A stretch of DNA of 64,000 nt. It comes from Halomonas ventosae (GTDB lineage: Bacteria; Pseudomonadota; Gammaproteobacteria; Pseudomonadales; Halomonadaceae). Location: contig NZ_SNZJ01000022.1 in NCBI RefSeq assembly GCF_004363555.1, positions 1-64,000 of the forward strand, in the 5' to 3' direction. Positions 1-8,894 of the stretch are shown piece after piece (the stretch's first letter is position 1; every line of letters starts with the position of its first letter). The notes under the pieces were generated by a model. That model saw nothing but the letters and a program-made list of their open reading frames with translations, made no database searches and was not told the origin of the DNA. Made by a program: the position numbers and the translations under genes.

Positions 1-5
1 ATGGG

Positions 6-77
6 TGTTCATCCGGGCCTCCTGGAGAGGTTGGTTGGTTCGCATCTCCAGTCTTCCGGGTAGGCTCCGGATGAACA
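6..77. repeat. Inverted repeat at the left edge
   Basis: An 11-base arm, TGTTCATCCGG at 6-16, is repeated in perfect inverse form at 67-77. The 50-base loop holds a GGTT-rich run and a smaller GGAGA/TCTCC pairing. It lies about 110 bases before the EAL gene. It could be a folded leader or the end of something left of the window; the sequence does not decide. No gene is visible in 1-188. Confidence 0.45.
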
Positions 78-188
78 ACCTACCGAGAGATCACAGCTAG
101 TGCGTTGATGTGCGTCATGCTCCTGTCCCGGTGATCCAGGCGTTTTGCTGATACGCTGAAGCTTAGTGCCCTGGTGGGAATTTCCTGG

Positions 189-1421
189 ATGAATGATCTG
201 ACGATGCAGGCCCAGCGGCTGGCGGTGGTGCTCGAGGAGGATCCCGATGCCGCCGCCACCCTGTCGCTGCAGCTGCGCACCCTGGGCATGGAGTCCCGCT
301 ACTGCCGGCACGGCCAGCACCTGATCGGCGAGGTCATGGCGCGGCGCCCGCAGCTCGTCATCATGGCCCTGGAGTTCGGCCAGCAGGATGGCATCTCCAT
401 GCTGCGCCGGCTGGCCGAGTGCGGCTACCGTGGCCGGGTGCTGCTGCTCAGCGGGGTCGAGCGCAAGATCGTGCGTATCGCCGAGCGGCTCGGCCAGGCC
501 CTGGGGCTGCAGATGCTGGCCTCGCTCGACAAGCCGATGCGACTCATGGAGCTGCGCGAGTGCCTCGAGGCCCTGGGGACGGCCCATCCCCCGGGCGATC
601 TCCCTGCCGCCACGCCCCCCTGTCGCATCGAGGAGCTGGACCGGGCCTTCGCCCGCCAGGAGATCACCCTCCACTACCAGCCCCAGTTCGAGCTGGCCAG
701 TGGCCGGCTGAGCGGCGTCGAGGCGCTGGTGCGCTGGGCCCACCCCGAGGCGGGCCTGCTGGTGCCCGGTCGCTTCCTGCCGCTGTTGACGCCCGACCAG
801 AACCGCCACCTGACCCGCCGCGTGCTGCAGCTGGCGCTGGAGGATGCCTCGCGCTGGCGCCGGGCCGGCCTCTCCCTGTCGCTGTCGGTCAACGTCACCG
901 CCGATGACCTGATGTGCCCGGAGCTGCTCTCCCTGGTCAGCGAGGCCCGCTGCTCGGCGGGCGATGCCCCCGTGGTGCTGGAGATCACCGAGACCGCCGC
1001 CATGGAGGACGAGCTGCTCGGCAGCGAGGTCGCGGCCCGCCTGCACCTGGGGGGCCTGGAGGTCTCGGTGGATGACTTCGGGGTGGGCTTCTCGTCGCTG
1101 GCCCGTCTGCAGCTGCTGCCGATCAGCGAGCTCAAGGTCGATCGCAGCTTCGTCAGCCGACTGCTCGAGGATGCCCAGGATGCCGCCATCGTCGAGGCGG
1201 TGGCCCTGCTGGGGCGCCGGCTGGGCATCCGGGTGGTGGCCGAGGGCGTCGAGGATCTCGCCTGCCTGGGCCACCTGGAGCGCTACGGTTGCACCCATGT
1301 GCAGGGCTTCGGCCTGGCGCGGCCCATGCCCGCCGCGGAGATCCTGGCGCTGGCCGGTGCTCAATCGCCGATGCGCGCCAGCAGCGCCGCCAGCGGCGCA
1401 TCGCCGGACAGCACCCCGTAG
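189..1421 (+). CDS. Receiver-like/EAL domain protein (c-di-GMP phosphodiesterase type)
   Basis: A soluble 410-residue protein. Residues 10-125 have a CheY-like fold pattern: EED near 17, a Ser at 88 and a Lys-Pro at 115-116. The phospho-acceptor position in the beta3 segment is Ala60 (VIMALEF), so normal Asp phosphorylation is not expected. The C-terminal EAL domain keeps the catalytic set: EALVRW, EITET, VDDFGVGFSS, LKVDRSF, AEGVED and QGFGLARP. It should therefore hydrolyse c-di-GMP to pGpG. The ATG at 189 follows GGGA by nine bases; an in-frame GTG at 174 is possible. Its last 61 bases overlap the convergent aidB-like gene. Confidence 0.9.
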   Translation: MNDLTMQAQRLAVVLEEDPDAAATLSLQLRTLGMESRYCRHGQHLIGEVMARRPQLVIMALEFGQQDGISMLRRLAECGYRGRVLLLSGVERKIVRIAERLGQALGLQMLASLDKPMRLMELRECLEALGTAHPPGDLPAATPPCRIEELDRAFARQEITLHYQPQFELASGRLSGVEALVRWAHPEAGLLVPGRFLPLLTPDQNRHLTRRVLQLALEDASRWRRAGLSLSLSVNVTADDLMCPELLSLVSEARCSAGDAPVVLEITETAAMEDELLGSEVAARLHLGGLEVSVDDFGVGFSSLARLQLLPISELKVDRSFVSRLLEDAQDAAIVEAVALLGRRLGIRVVAEGVEDLACLGHLERYGCTHVQGFGLARPMPAAEILALAGAQSPMRASSAASGASPDSTP

Positions 1422-3013
1422 GCCGGTCCGGCCTCGTCACCCAGCCGCGAGCGGCAGAAGGTCTCGCCCACCTCCGAGGGAGCATGGCGCAACAGCAGGG
1501 CGGCCTGCAGGCACTGGGCCAGCCGCTGGGCGAGCCAGCGGGCGCGCGGCTCCAGCGAGGCGGGCGGGGCGGCCAGCTCGGCATCCAGGCCGGCCAGGGC
1601 GCGGTCGAGCTCGACCTGCTGGCCGCGCACCGCGGCGAACTCGGCCTGCAGCGCCGCCAGCGCTTCCGGGTGGCGGCCCAGCACCCGCAGCAAGTCCAGG
1701 CAGATCACGTTGCCCGACCCCTCCCAGATCGAGTTGACCGGCGCCTCGCGGTAGAGCCGCGCCAGCGGTGCCTCCTCCACGTAGCCGATCCCGCCGAGGC
1801 ACTCCATGGCCTCGGCCATGAAGCCCGGCGTGCGCTTGTTGTGCCAGTACTTGGCCAGGGTCGGCAGCAGTCGTGACAGGGCCCGCTCCCCGGCGTCGCC
1901 ACGCGCGGCGCCATCGAAGGCCCGGGCGGTGCGCATCACCAGCGCCAGGCCGGCCTCCACCTCCAGGGCCATGTCGGCCAGCAGCACCCGCATCAGCGGC
2001 TGCTCGGCCAGCGCCCGGCCGAAGGCATGGCGCTCCTGGACATGCCCCCAGGCCTCGACCAGGGCCTGGCGCATCATGCCCACCGGGGCGGTGGCGGCAT
2101 CCAGCCGGGTCTGCTGGACCATCTCGAGGATGGTGGCGATGCCGCGACCGGGCTCGCCCACCAGTTCGGCCCGGGCGCCGCGGTACTCGATCTCCGCCGA
2201 GGCATTAGCGCGGTTGCCGCACTTCTCCTTGAGGCGCTGCAGTTCGATGGCGTTGCGCTCGCCCTCCGCGGTGACGCGGGGCACCAGGAAGCAGGAGAGC
2301 CCCTCGTCGGTGCGGGCCAGGGTCAGGAAGGCATCGGACATGGGGGCGCTGCAGAACCACTTGTGACCGGTCAGCCGCCAGCCGTCCGCCGAGGGTTCGG
2401 CTCGCGTGGAATTGGCGCGCACGTCGCTGCCGCCCTGCTTCTCGGTCATCGCCATGCCGAAGGTCAGCCCGCTTTTCTCGCCTGCGGGCAGCAGGCGCGG
2501 GTCGTAGTCCCAGGCCAGCAGCCCCGGCGCCCAGTGCGCCTCGACGGCAGGCGTCTGGCGCAACACCGGCAGGGCGGCATGGGTCATGGTGACGGGGCAG
2601 CAGAAGCCGGGCTCGGCCTGGGTCAGCAGGTAGAGGGCGGCCACATGCGCCTGGTGGCCGCCGGCCCCCTCCTCCTGCCAGGCCACCGCATGCCAGCCAT
2701 GGTCGATGGCCAGGTGCATCAGCTCGTGGTAGGCGGGGTGGTAGGCCACCTCGTCCAGGCGGCGCCCATGACGGTCGAAGAGGCGCAGTTCGGGCGGGTG
2801 GCGGTTGGCCGTCTCCCCGAGTTCCTGGACCCGGGCGCTGCCGGCCTCGCGACCCAGCGGGGCGAGACGCCTGGCGACCCACTCCGGGGCCTCCCGGGCC
2901 AGGGCCTCCTGCAGCGGGGCATCCCCGGCGAGCAGGTCGCGGTCGCTCGGTGGCGAGGGCTGGTTGGTCACCTCGTGGGTAGCCAGCCGGGTGCGGGGGG
3001 CGGGGTCGGGCAT
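1361..3013 (-). CDS. aidB: AidB-like acyl-CoA dehydrogenase family protein
   Basis: A 550-residue flavoprotein of the acyl-CoA dehydrogenase superfamily, AidB branch. It follows E. coli AidB closely along its length: an early NQP, then NRHPPELR, CCPVTMTHAA, MAMTEKQGGSDV (FAD/substrate loop), GHKWFCSAP, NSIWEGSGNVICLDLLRV. AidB is induced in the adaptive response to alkylation and binds DNA; its enzymatic substrate is unclear. A GGAG seven bases before the ATG supports the start. The N-terminus is about a dozen residues longer than in E. coli AidB. It ends convergently inside the EAL gene. No Ada-like gene is nearby. Confidence 0.85.
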   Translation of the reverse strand: MPDPAPRTRLATHEVTNQPSPPSDRDLLAGDAPLQEALAREAPEWVARRLAPLGREAGSARVQELGETANRHPPELRLFDRHGRRLDEVAYHPAYHELMHLAIDHGWHAVAWQEEGAGGHQAHVAALYLLTQAEPGFCCPVTMTHAALPVLRQTPAVEAHWAPGLLAWDYDPRLLPAGEKSGLTFGMAMTEKQGGSDVRANSTRAEPSADGWRLTGHKWFCSAPMSDAFLTLARTDEGLSCFLVPRVTAEGERNAIELQRLKEKCGNRANASAEIEYRGARAELVGEPGRGIATILEMVQQTRLDAATAPVGMMRQALVEAWGHVQERHAFGRALAEQPLMRVLLADMALEVEAGLALVMRTARAFDGAARGDAGERALSRLLPTLAKYWHNKRTPGFMAEAMECLGGIGYVEEAPLARLYREAPVNSIWEGSGNVICLDLLRVLGRHPEALAALQAEFAAVRGQQVELDRALAGLDAELAAPPASLEPRARWLAQRLAQCLQAALLLRHAPSEVGETFCRSRLGDEAGPAYGVLSGDAPLAALLARIGD

Positions 3014-3135
3014 GATCGGGCTCCGCGATAGAGGCCTGTCATGAGCATGGTCGTCGCCCCGGGAGCGGTCAACGCACGGCGTGACGCTGCCGCCGTGACT
3101 GGGTAGGCTGAAGGCATTTCCCCCGGGAGTCCCCC

Positions 3136-3684
3136 ATGAGCGCCGATGCTTCCCTTCCCGAACCGCCGGCCGAGCCGCATATCGCCGATGAGCAGATCCA
3201 GCTGGTGGATGCCCGCAACCGCCCCTGCGGCAGCGCCCCCCGGGCCGCCATGCGCCGCTTCCGGTTCTGGCACCGGGCCACCTATGTGGTGGTGCGCAAC
3301 CGCCGCGGCGAGCTCTGCGTGCAGCGTCGCACCCTGACCAAGGAGGTCTTCCCTGGCGGGCTGGACCTCGCCGCCGGCGGGGTGGTGGGGGCCGGCGAGG
3401 CGGTCCACGTGGCGGCCCGCCGCGAGCTCGCCGAGGAGCTCGGCATCCGGGGGGCGCCGCTGCGCCACCTGGGCGGGTTCGTCCATGACGTGGGCGGCAA
3501 CCACATCTTCGGCAGCCTCTTCCTGGTCGACCACGACGGCCCGCTGACGCTGCAGGCCGAGGAGGTGGCCGATGCCTTCTGGCTGCCGCCCCACGAGGCC
3601 CTGGCCTTGGAGGGCGTCACCCCGGATACCCGCCAGGCGGTGGAGGCCCTGCTGGCCGGCGGCGAACTGGAGGCGGGGCGATGA
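3136..3684 (+). CDS. Nudix hydrolase, YfcD/Idi-like
   Basis: A 182-residue Nudix protein. The Nudix box is complete: G, five residues, E, seven residues, then RELAEELGI, around residues 85-107. The preceding segment, with VVVRNRRGELCVQRR and KEVFPGGLDLAAGG, resembles YfcD and isopentenyl-diphosphate isomerase-type Nudix proteins. The substrate is a nucleoside diphosphate derivative by family and is otherwise unknown. The stop overlaps the ATG of the MoxR gene (ATGA), so the two are translationally coupled and the gene probably opens the MoxR-DUF58-TgpA operon. The 122 bases upstream separate it from divergent aidB. Confidence 0.85.
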   Translation: MSADASLPEPPAEPHIADEQIQLVDARNRPCGSAPRAAMRRFRFWHRATYVVVRNRRGELCVQRRTLTKEVFPGGLDLAAGGVVGAGEAVHVAARRELAEELGIRGAPLRHLGGFVHDVGGNHIFGSLFLVDHDGPLTLQAEEVADAFWLPPHEALALEGVTPDTRQAVEALLAGGELEAGR

Positions 3685-4607
3685 ACCGGCCGGAGCGACT
3701 CTCTGACCTGGAGGCCGTGTTCGCCGCCCTGGAGGGGGTGGTGCTCGGCAAGTCGCGGGAGGTGCGCCTGGCGCTCTGCTGCCTGCTGGCTCGCGGCCAC
3801 CTGCTGATCGAGGATCTGCCGGGGCTTGGCAAGACCACCCTGGCCCAGGCGCTGGCACGGGTTACGGGCCTGGACATGCAGCGCCTGCAGTTCACCAGTG
3901 ACCTCTTGCCCGCCGACGTGCTGGGGGTCTCGGTGTTCGACCCGCGGGAGGCGCGCTTTTGCTTCCATCCCGGGCCGGTCTTCCACGGCCTGGTGCTGGC
4001 CGACGAGATCAACCGGGCCCCCCCCAAGACCCAGAGCGCGCTGCTCGAGGCGATGGAGGAGGGGCGGGTGACCGTGGAGGGCGAGACCCGGGCGCTGCCC
4101 GATCCCTTCTTCGTGATCGCCACCCAGAACCCCCAGGAGCAGGCGGGGACCTTCCCGCTGCCGGAGTCGCAGCTCGACCGCTTCCTGATGCGCCTCTCGC
4201 TGGGCTATCCGGATCCCCGGGCCGAGCGCGAGATCCTGCGCGGCCGGGCCGGGCGAGTGAAGCTCGAGGCGCTGATGTCGCTGCTCGACGCCGAGCGCCT
4301 GCGCGACTGGCAGGCGCGGCTGGACGGGGTCCATGTGGCCGACGCCCTGCTCGACTACGTCCAGGCCCTGGCTGCGGCCAGCCGCGAGCATCCCGAGCTC
4401 GCCTGGGGACTCTCCACCCGGGGCGTGCTGGCCCTGCTCCAGGCGGCCCGGGGCTGGGCGCTGCTCGAGGGGCGCGACCACGTGCTGCCCGAGGACGTCC
4501 AGGCGGTCTGGATCCCGGTGACGGGCCACCGGCTGAGCAGCGGCCCCCGGGAGGAGGGCGAGGCGCTGGCCCGCCACCTGCTGACCCGCGTGGCGGTGAT
4601 GGGGTGA
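3681..4607 (+). CDS. MoxR-family AAA+ ATPase
   Basis: A 308-residue cytoplasmic AAA+ chaperone-like ATPase. The Walker A motif is GLGKTT (about residue 46), the Walker B region is VLADEINRAPPKTQ (about 108-121), and sensor 1 is FVIATQNPQEQAGTFPLPE. Family members help assemble or activate partner complexes, and the usual partner is a DUF58 protein encoded next door, as here. The start overlaps the Nudix stop by four bases and the stop is followed at once by the DUF58 gene. No metal-binding VWA gene accompanies it in this window. Confidence 0.93.
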   Translation: MNRPERLSDLEAVFAALEGVVLGKSREVRLALCCLLARGHLLIEDLPGLGKTTLAQALARVTGLDMQRLQFTSDLLPADVLGVSVFDPREARFCFHPGPVFHGLVLADEINRAPPKTQSALLEAMEEGRVTVEGETRALPDPFFVIATQNPQEQAGTFPLPESQLDRFLMRLSLGYPDPRAEREILRGRAGRVKLEALMSLLDAERLRDWQARLDGVHVADALLDYVQALAAASREHPELAWGLSTRGVLALLQAARGWALLEGRDHVLPEDVQAVWIPVTGHRLSSGPREEGEALARHLLTRVAVMG

Positions 4608-4609
4608 AC

Positions 4610-5560
4610 ATGGCCACCGCGGCGACCTCCGGCCCCCGCCCTGCCGGGCGGTTGCGCCACTGGTGGCTGCGTCGCCTCGCCGCCTCGATGGATCACCCCC
4701 TGCCCCAGCGTCGACTGTTCCTGCTCCCCACCCGCTTCGGCCTGGGCTGGGCGGTGCTGGTCATGGTGCTGCTGCTGTTCGGCATCAACTACCAGAACAG
4801 CCTGGCCTACGGGCTGGCCTTCTGGCTGTTCAGCGTCGGCGTGGTGGTGCTGCTGCGTGGCTGGCTCAACCTGCTCGGCGTCACCCCGGGGCTGCGCCTG
4901 CCCCGCGAGGCCTTCGCCGGCGGCGAGGCGCGGCTGGGGGTGGTGCTGAAGGCGCGCCGCGACCGCACGGCCCTGGAGCTTCGCTGCGACGGCGTCCGGG
5001 GACGGGTGGACATCGTCGATGGCCTCGGCGAGACCGAGCTGGCCCTGCCGACGCCCCGGCGCGGGGTCCAGGCGTTGCCCTGGCTGCGCCTCGAGACCCG
5101 CTGGCCGCTGGGGCTGGTCCGGGTGGTGGCCTGGGTGCGCCACGATGCCGAGCTGCTGGTGTGGCCGCACCCGGTGGAGGAGGATGAGCCAGCCGTGCGC
5201 CACGTCGGGGCTGGCCTGGAGGCCAGCGACTTCGCGGGGCTGCGCCGCTTCCAGCCCGGCGACAGCCCGGGGCGGGTGGCCTGGAAGCAGTGGAGCCGTA
5301 CCGGCGTGCTCGCCACCAAGGCGTTCAGCGCCCCTCCGCGCCGCCAGCTGTGGCTGGACTACGCCGCCTGTCGCGGTGACCCGGAGCGGCGCCTCTCGGT
5401 GCTCTGTGCCCGGGTGCTGGCCCACCACCGTGCCGGCGACCGCTATGGCCTCAGGCTGCCGGGCTTTACCCTGCCCCAGGGCGAGGGGGAGGCCCAGCGG
5501 CGCCGGGCGCTGGACGCCCTGGCACGCTTCCCGGCGACCCGGCCGGAGGGTGGGGCATGA
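4610..5560 (+). CDS. DUF58 domain membrane protein
   Basis: About 316 residues. Two hydrophobic segments near residues 40-85 anchor the protein; the rest holds a DUF58 core with GLEASDFAGLRRFQPGDSPGRVAWKQWSR, quoted as two parts: the motif LRRFQPGD and the motif RVAWKQWSR. DUF58 proteins pair with MoxR ATPases and transglutaminase-like proteins; a role in envelope or peptide processing is inferred. The ATG at 4610 lies three bases after the MoxR stop, and a GTG at 4604 overlapping that stop is equally possible. The stop overlaps the next ATG (ATGA). The much longer open frame upstream of 4604 is only the shadow of the MoxR gene. Confidence 0.88.
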   Translation: MATAATSGPRPAGRLRHWWLRRLAASMDHPLPQRRLFLLPTRFGLGWAVLVMVLLLFGINYQNSLAYGLAFWLFSVGVVVLLRGWLNLLGVTPGLRLPREAFAGGEARLGVVLKARRDRTALELRCDGVRGRVDIVDGLGETELALPTPRRGVQALPWLRLETRWPLGLVRVVAWVRHDAELLVWPHPVEEDEPAVRHVGAGLEASDFAGLRRFQPGDSPGRVAWKQWSRTGVLATKAFSAPPRRQLWLDYAACRGDPERRLSVLCARVLAHHRAGDRYGLRLPGFTLPQGEGEAQRRRALDALARFPATRPEGGA

Positions 5561-7689
5561 GCGCCCCGCGTCCCGCCAGGCCGGCGGTCCCGGCCGTGCT
5601 GGCGGATGGCCGGGGGCTGAGCGGGGGGATGCTGCGCCAGCTGTTCATCGGCCAGTGCCTGGTGCTGGCCCTGCACCTTGCCTGGATGCCGGCCTGGCTG
5701 GTGGCACTGGCCCTGGCGGTGGCCGGCTATCGGCTCGTGCAGCTGCGTCGCGGCCTGCCGCGTGCCGGCATCCTGCTGCGGCTGGCCGCCGTGGGCGGGC
5801 TGGTGCTGGCGCTGTGGCTGCAGTTCGGCACCCTGGGCAGCATGGACGGGCTGGTCGGCCTGCTGCTCGGCGTCTACCTGCTCAAGCTGCTCGAGACCCA
5901 TGACCGGCGCGACGCCCGGGTGGTGGTGGTGATCGGCCTGGTGACCACGGCCGTGGCCTTCCTGCATGACCAGGGGATTCCCATGGCCGCGGGGGCGCTG
6001 CTGGCGGTGGCCTGGCTGCTGCAGTCGCTGGTGTGGCTCTCAGGTGCCACCGGGCTGCGCCAGGCCTGGCGGGAAACGGCCTGGCTGCTGGTGCTCTCGG
6101 CACCGCTGATGGCGCTGCTGTTCGTCGTCTTCCCGCGCCTGGGGCCGCTGTGGAGCATGCCCCAGATGGACCGGGCCGCCACCGGCCTGACCGACGAGAT
6201 CTCCCCGGGCGACATCGCCGAGCTGTCGCGCAGCGACGCGCGGGCCTTCCGGGCCCGCTTCGAGGGGCGCGAACCGGTCCCCGACGAGCGCTATTGGCGG
6301 GTCTACACCCTGTCGCACTTCGACGGCATCCGCTGGTCGCGAGCCACGCCGGACCAGCTGGCCGTCGCCCTGGAGCGCCCGGTCGATGCCTTCGTCCGCG
6401 AGGCGGCGCGCTCCCCCTGGCAGGCGGAGGAAGGCGCGCGCTTCAGCGCCGAGCTGCTGCTCGAGCCCGACAGCCGCCCCTGGCGACCCTCGCTGGGCAC
6501 GCCGCTGGAAAGCGACAGCCGCCAGCGCTTCCTGGCCGACGGTACCCTCGAAGGGCTGACCCCGCTGAGCTCTCGCAGCCTGCTGAGGCTCGCCAGCAGC
6601 GGGGCGCCGCCCCTCTACCCGGACCCCGCCGGGTCACGCTGGCACCGCCTGCTGCCCGACGGCGCCAACCCCCGTACCCGGGCCCTGGCGGGGCGGCTGT
6701 GGCGCGAGAGCGACGGCGACCCGGACGCCTATCTCGCAGCGATGATGGCGCGCTTCGGCGAGGCCCCCTATCGCTATACGCTCTCGCCGCCCCGGCTGGT
6801 CGGCGAGCACCGCGTCGATGACTTCCTGTTCGACAGCCAGGCCGGCTACTGCACCCACTACGCCTCGGCGGCCGCCGTGATGGCGCGCATGGCGGGCATC
6901 CCGGCGCGGGTGGTGGCGGGCTTCCTGGGCGGCGAGCGGCACCCGGATGGCCACTTCACGGTCAGAGACTATGATGCCCACGCCTGGGTGGAGGTGTGGC
7001 GCGACGGTGCCTGGCGGCGCCTGGACCCCACCGCGGTCATCGCCCCGGAGCGCATCGAGCAGGGCGCCCAGGCGGTCGATGATGGCGCCGAGGCCTTCCT
7101 GGCGGATGCCCGTTTCTCGCCGCTGCGCATGCGCGAGGTGGGCTGGGTGAACCAGCTGCGCCTGGAGTGGGAGCGCCTGGAGTACCGCTGGCAGCGCGGG
7201 GTGGTCGGCTACCAGCGCGAGTCGCGCCGCTCGCTGATGGCACGGCTGGCCGGCTGGTGGCATGAGACCTGGACCCGGCTGGATGCGCTGCTGCCCGGCC
7301 GCGGTGCCGTGACCACCGCGCTGGGCGTGGTGGTGGTGCTGGTCGTGGCGGCGGTCCTTGCCCTGCTGGTCCAGCGAGGCTGGCATCGGTACAGGCGCCG
7401 GCGTGACGAGCGATGGCTGGTGGGCAGCCTGCAGGCCTGGCTGGCCCGGCATGGCCTGGCGGCCCACGCCGGGGAGTCCCCCGCCGCCCACCTGCGGCGC
7501 ATCGCGCCCCGGGCCGGGCCGGCAGGGCGGGCAGTCGAGGAGTGTGCCCGGGACCTCGAGCGGCTGGCCTATGCGCCCCTCGGGGAGGCCGAGCGGCGCC
7601 AGCGTCGACGTCGGCTGGCGCAACGGGTGGCCGAGGTGCGCCGCCGGCTGCCGAGGCGGCGGCGTGGCTCCGGCGGGGCTGGCGCGTGA
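5557..7689 (+). CDS. tgpA: TgpA-type membrane transglutaminase-like protein
   Basis: A 710-residue inner-membrane protein. About six hydrophobic segments occupy residues 25-195 (DUF3488-type). A large extracytoplasmic part follows, then a transglutaminase core with the Cys-His-Asp triad: GYCTHYASAAAVMARM, RDYDAHAWVEVW and LDPTAVI. A further membrane segment lies near 585-610, with a basic cytoplasmic tail. The arrangement MoxR-DUF58-TgpA matches Pseudomonas aeruginosa, where TgpA is essential and linked to the cell envelope. The natural substrate is unknown. The gene is coupled to DUF58 by a four-base overlap. Confidence 0.9.
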   Translation: MSAPRPARPAVPAVLADGRGLSGGMLRQLFIGQCLVLALHLAWMPAWLVALALAVAGYRLVQLRRGLPRAGILLRLAAVGGLVLALWLQFGTLGSMDGLVGLLLGVYLLKLLETHDRRDARVVVVIGLVTTAVAFLHDQGIPMAAGALLAVAWLLQSLVWLSGATGLRQAWRETAWLLVLSAPLMALLFVVFPRLGPLWSMPQMDRAATGLTDEISPGDIAELSRSDARAFRARFEGREPVPDERYWRVYTLSHFDGIRWSRATPDQLAVALERPVDAFVREAARSPWQAEEGARFSAELLLEPDSRPWRPSLGTPLESDSRQRFLADGTLEGLTPLSSRSLLRLASSGAPPLYPDPAGSRWHRLLPDGANPRTRALAGRLWRESDGDPDAYLAAMMARFGEAPYRYTLSPPRLVGEHRVDDFLFDSQAGYCTHYASAAAVMARMAGIPARVVAGFLGGERHPDGHFTVRDYDAHAWVEVWRDGAWRRLDPTAVIAPERIEQGAQAVDDGAEAFLADARFSPLRMREVGWVNQLRLEWERLEYRWQRGVVGYQRESRRSLMARLAGWWHETWTRLDALLPGRGAVTTALGVVVVLVVAAVLALLVQRGWHRYRRRRDERWLVGSLQAWLARHGLAAHAGESPAAHLRRIAPRAGPAGRAVEECARDLERLAYAPLGEAERRQRRRRLAQRVAEVRRRLPRRRRGSGGAGA

Positions 7690-7734
7690 AGGGCCGGCGT
7701 GTCATCGTAGTGGGTCAGAGAGCGAGCCCGAGCC

Positions 7735-8220
7735 ATGTCCATCCATGACCACGAATGCCGCACCCAGAGCGGCGAGCCCTTCAACCTCCGCGCCCTGCGT
7801 GGCCAGGTGCTGCTGATCGTCAACGTGGCCAGCCAGTGCGGCTTCACGCCCCAGCTGCGTGACCTCGAGCGCCTCTACTGCCGCTATCGCGACCGGGGCT
7901 TCACCGTGCTGGGCTTTCCGTGCAACCAGTTCGCCCGCCAGTCGCCGGAGTCGGCGCTGGACTTCTGCCACTTCGCCGAGCACGAGTACGGGGCCTCCTT
8001 CCCGCTGATGGAGAAGGTCCGGGTCAACGGCCGCGGTGCCCATCCGCTGTTCGTCGAACTGAAGCGCCAGGCGCCGGGTGTGCTGGGGACCGGCATGATC
8101 AAGTGGAACTTCACCAAGTTCTTGGTCGGCCGGGATGGCCGGGTCATCCGTCGCTTCTCCCCCCGCGATGGCGAGGTGGCGTTGCGCGAGGCGCTGGAGA
8201 AGGCCCTGGACGAGCCCTGA
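7735..8220 (+). CDS. Glutathione/thioredoxin peroxidase (GPx family)
   Basis: A 161-residue thiol peroxidase of the GPx family, which reduces hydroperoxides. The catalytic tetrad is visible: Cys35 in [10 protein letters not shown], Gln65 in FPCNQF, and Trp124-Asn125 in KWNFTKFLV. The peroxidatic residue is Cys, not selenocysteine. No signal peptide is seen, so it is cytosolic. The protein is short and single-domain as in bacterial BtuE-type enzymes. It lies 45 bases after tgpA on the same strand and ends just before a repeat remnant. Confidence 0.93.
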   Translation: MSIHDHECRTQSGEPFNLRALRGQVLLIVNVASQCGFTPQLRDLERLYCRYRDRGFTVLGFPCNQFARQSPESALDFCHFAEHEYGASFPLMEKVRVNGRGAHPLFVELKRQAPGVLGTGMIKWNFTKFLVGRDGRVIRRFSPRDGEVALREALEKALDEP

Positions 8221-8223
8221 ATG

Positions 8224-8276
8224 TCAGGGCATCTCGCCATGTTCGACCAGCACCCGCCCCATCAGCTCGTTCCAGC
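8224..8276 (-). repeat. Degenerate duplicate of the DUF7079-like gene 3' end
   Basis: These 53 bases match 8310-8362 at 49 positions, offset 86 bases. On the minus strand they encode the last codons and stop of the neighbouring gene ([16 protein letters not shown] against [16 protein letters not shown]). Weaker similarity continues into 8277-8309. No upstream coding part of this second copy exists, so it is a remnant of a tandem duplication and not a gene. Confidence 0.75.
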
Positions 8277-8309
8277 CCTATGGTCGAGTCGGGGCATCAT
8301 GGGTCGTGG

Positions 8310-8696
8310 TCAGGGCATCTCGCCGCGCTCGACCAGCACCCGTCCCATCAGCTCGTTCCAGCGATGTCGTGTCATCATGGTGGTCAGCCCCGAGAACAGC
8401 GCCCAGCTCTTGCGCCGCCAGCCGTTGAGTCGCAGGTTGTGGGCCACCAGCTGCTTCATCAGCTTGTAGTCGTCGAACGAGCGCCACTCGCCGGCCACCG
8501 ACATCTGGTGGCGCGCCAGCACCGGGGCAAGCTCCAGGCGAAAGACCCACTCCAGCTCGCGCACGGTCAGGTCGTGGCGCTGGATGACCGCGACCATGCG
8601 CGCATAGTCGGTCTCGCGGGGCTCGCGCTCCAGCCAGAGCGGGGCCAGTGCCAGCCACAGCTCGCCGCGTTCGTCGACCAGCGTCTGTGCATCCAT
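8310..8696 (-). CDS. DUF7079-like small protein
   Basis: A 128-residue, soluble, helical and acidic-to-neutral protein without signal peptide or known catalytic motif. The segments [25 protein letters not shown] and LELAPVL resemble the DUF7079 family, whose function is unknown. The ATG at 8696 was chosen because family similarity begins there; the frame stays open far beyond but only as a shadow of fabV. Its 3' end is partly duplicated downstream. It is transcribed divergently from fabV, with about 200 bases between. Confidence 0.6.
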   Translation of the reverse strand: MDAQTLVDERGELWLALAPLWLEREPRETDYARMVAVIQRHDLTVRELEWVFRLELAPVLARHQMSVAGEWRSFDDYKLMKQLVAHNLRLNGWRRKSWALFSGLTTMMTRHRWNELMGRVLVERGEMP

Positions 8697-8894
8697 CGCT
8701 ACCCTCCTGCCACACTCGTTGCCCGGGACGAGCATCCTGCACCAGCCATGCGACGGCCTCAAGGGCGGACAGCCGCCGCCGGGGCCGCTAGAATGTCGCC
8801 CACTGTCCCTTCGATCCAGCCATCCGGCGCATTCATATTCCCCCATGCGGACGGGAGCGGTTGTCCCGCCCGCCGGAAAACAACGAGGTCTGAC

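Noticed and set aside
9-1364. A 451-codon frame on the minus strand opposite the EAL gene
   Set aside because: High-GC shadow: the protein is low-complexity in Gln, Leu, Gly and His, and the plus strand carries a complete EAL domain with active-site motifs.
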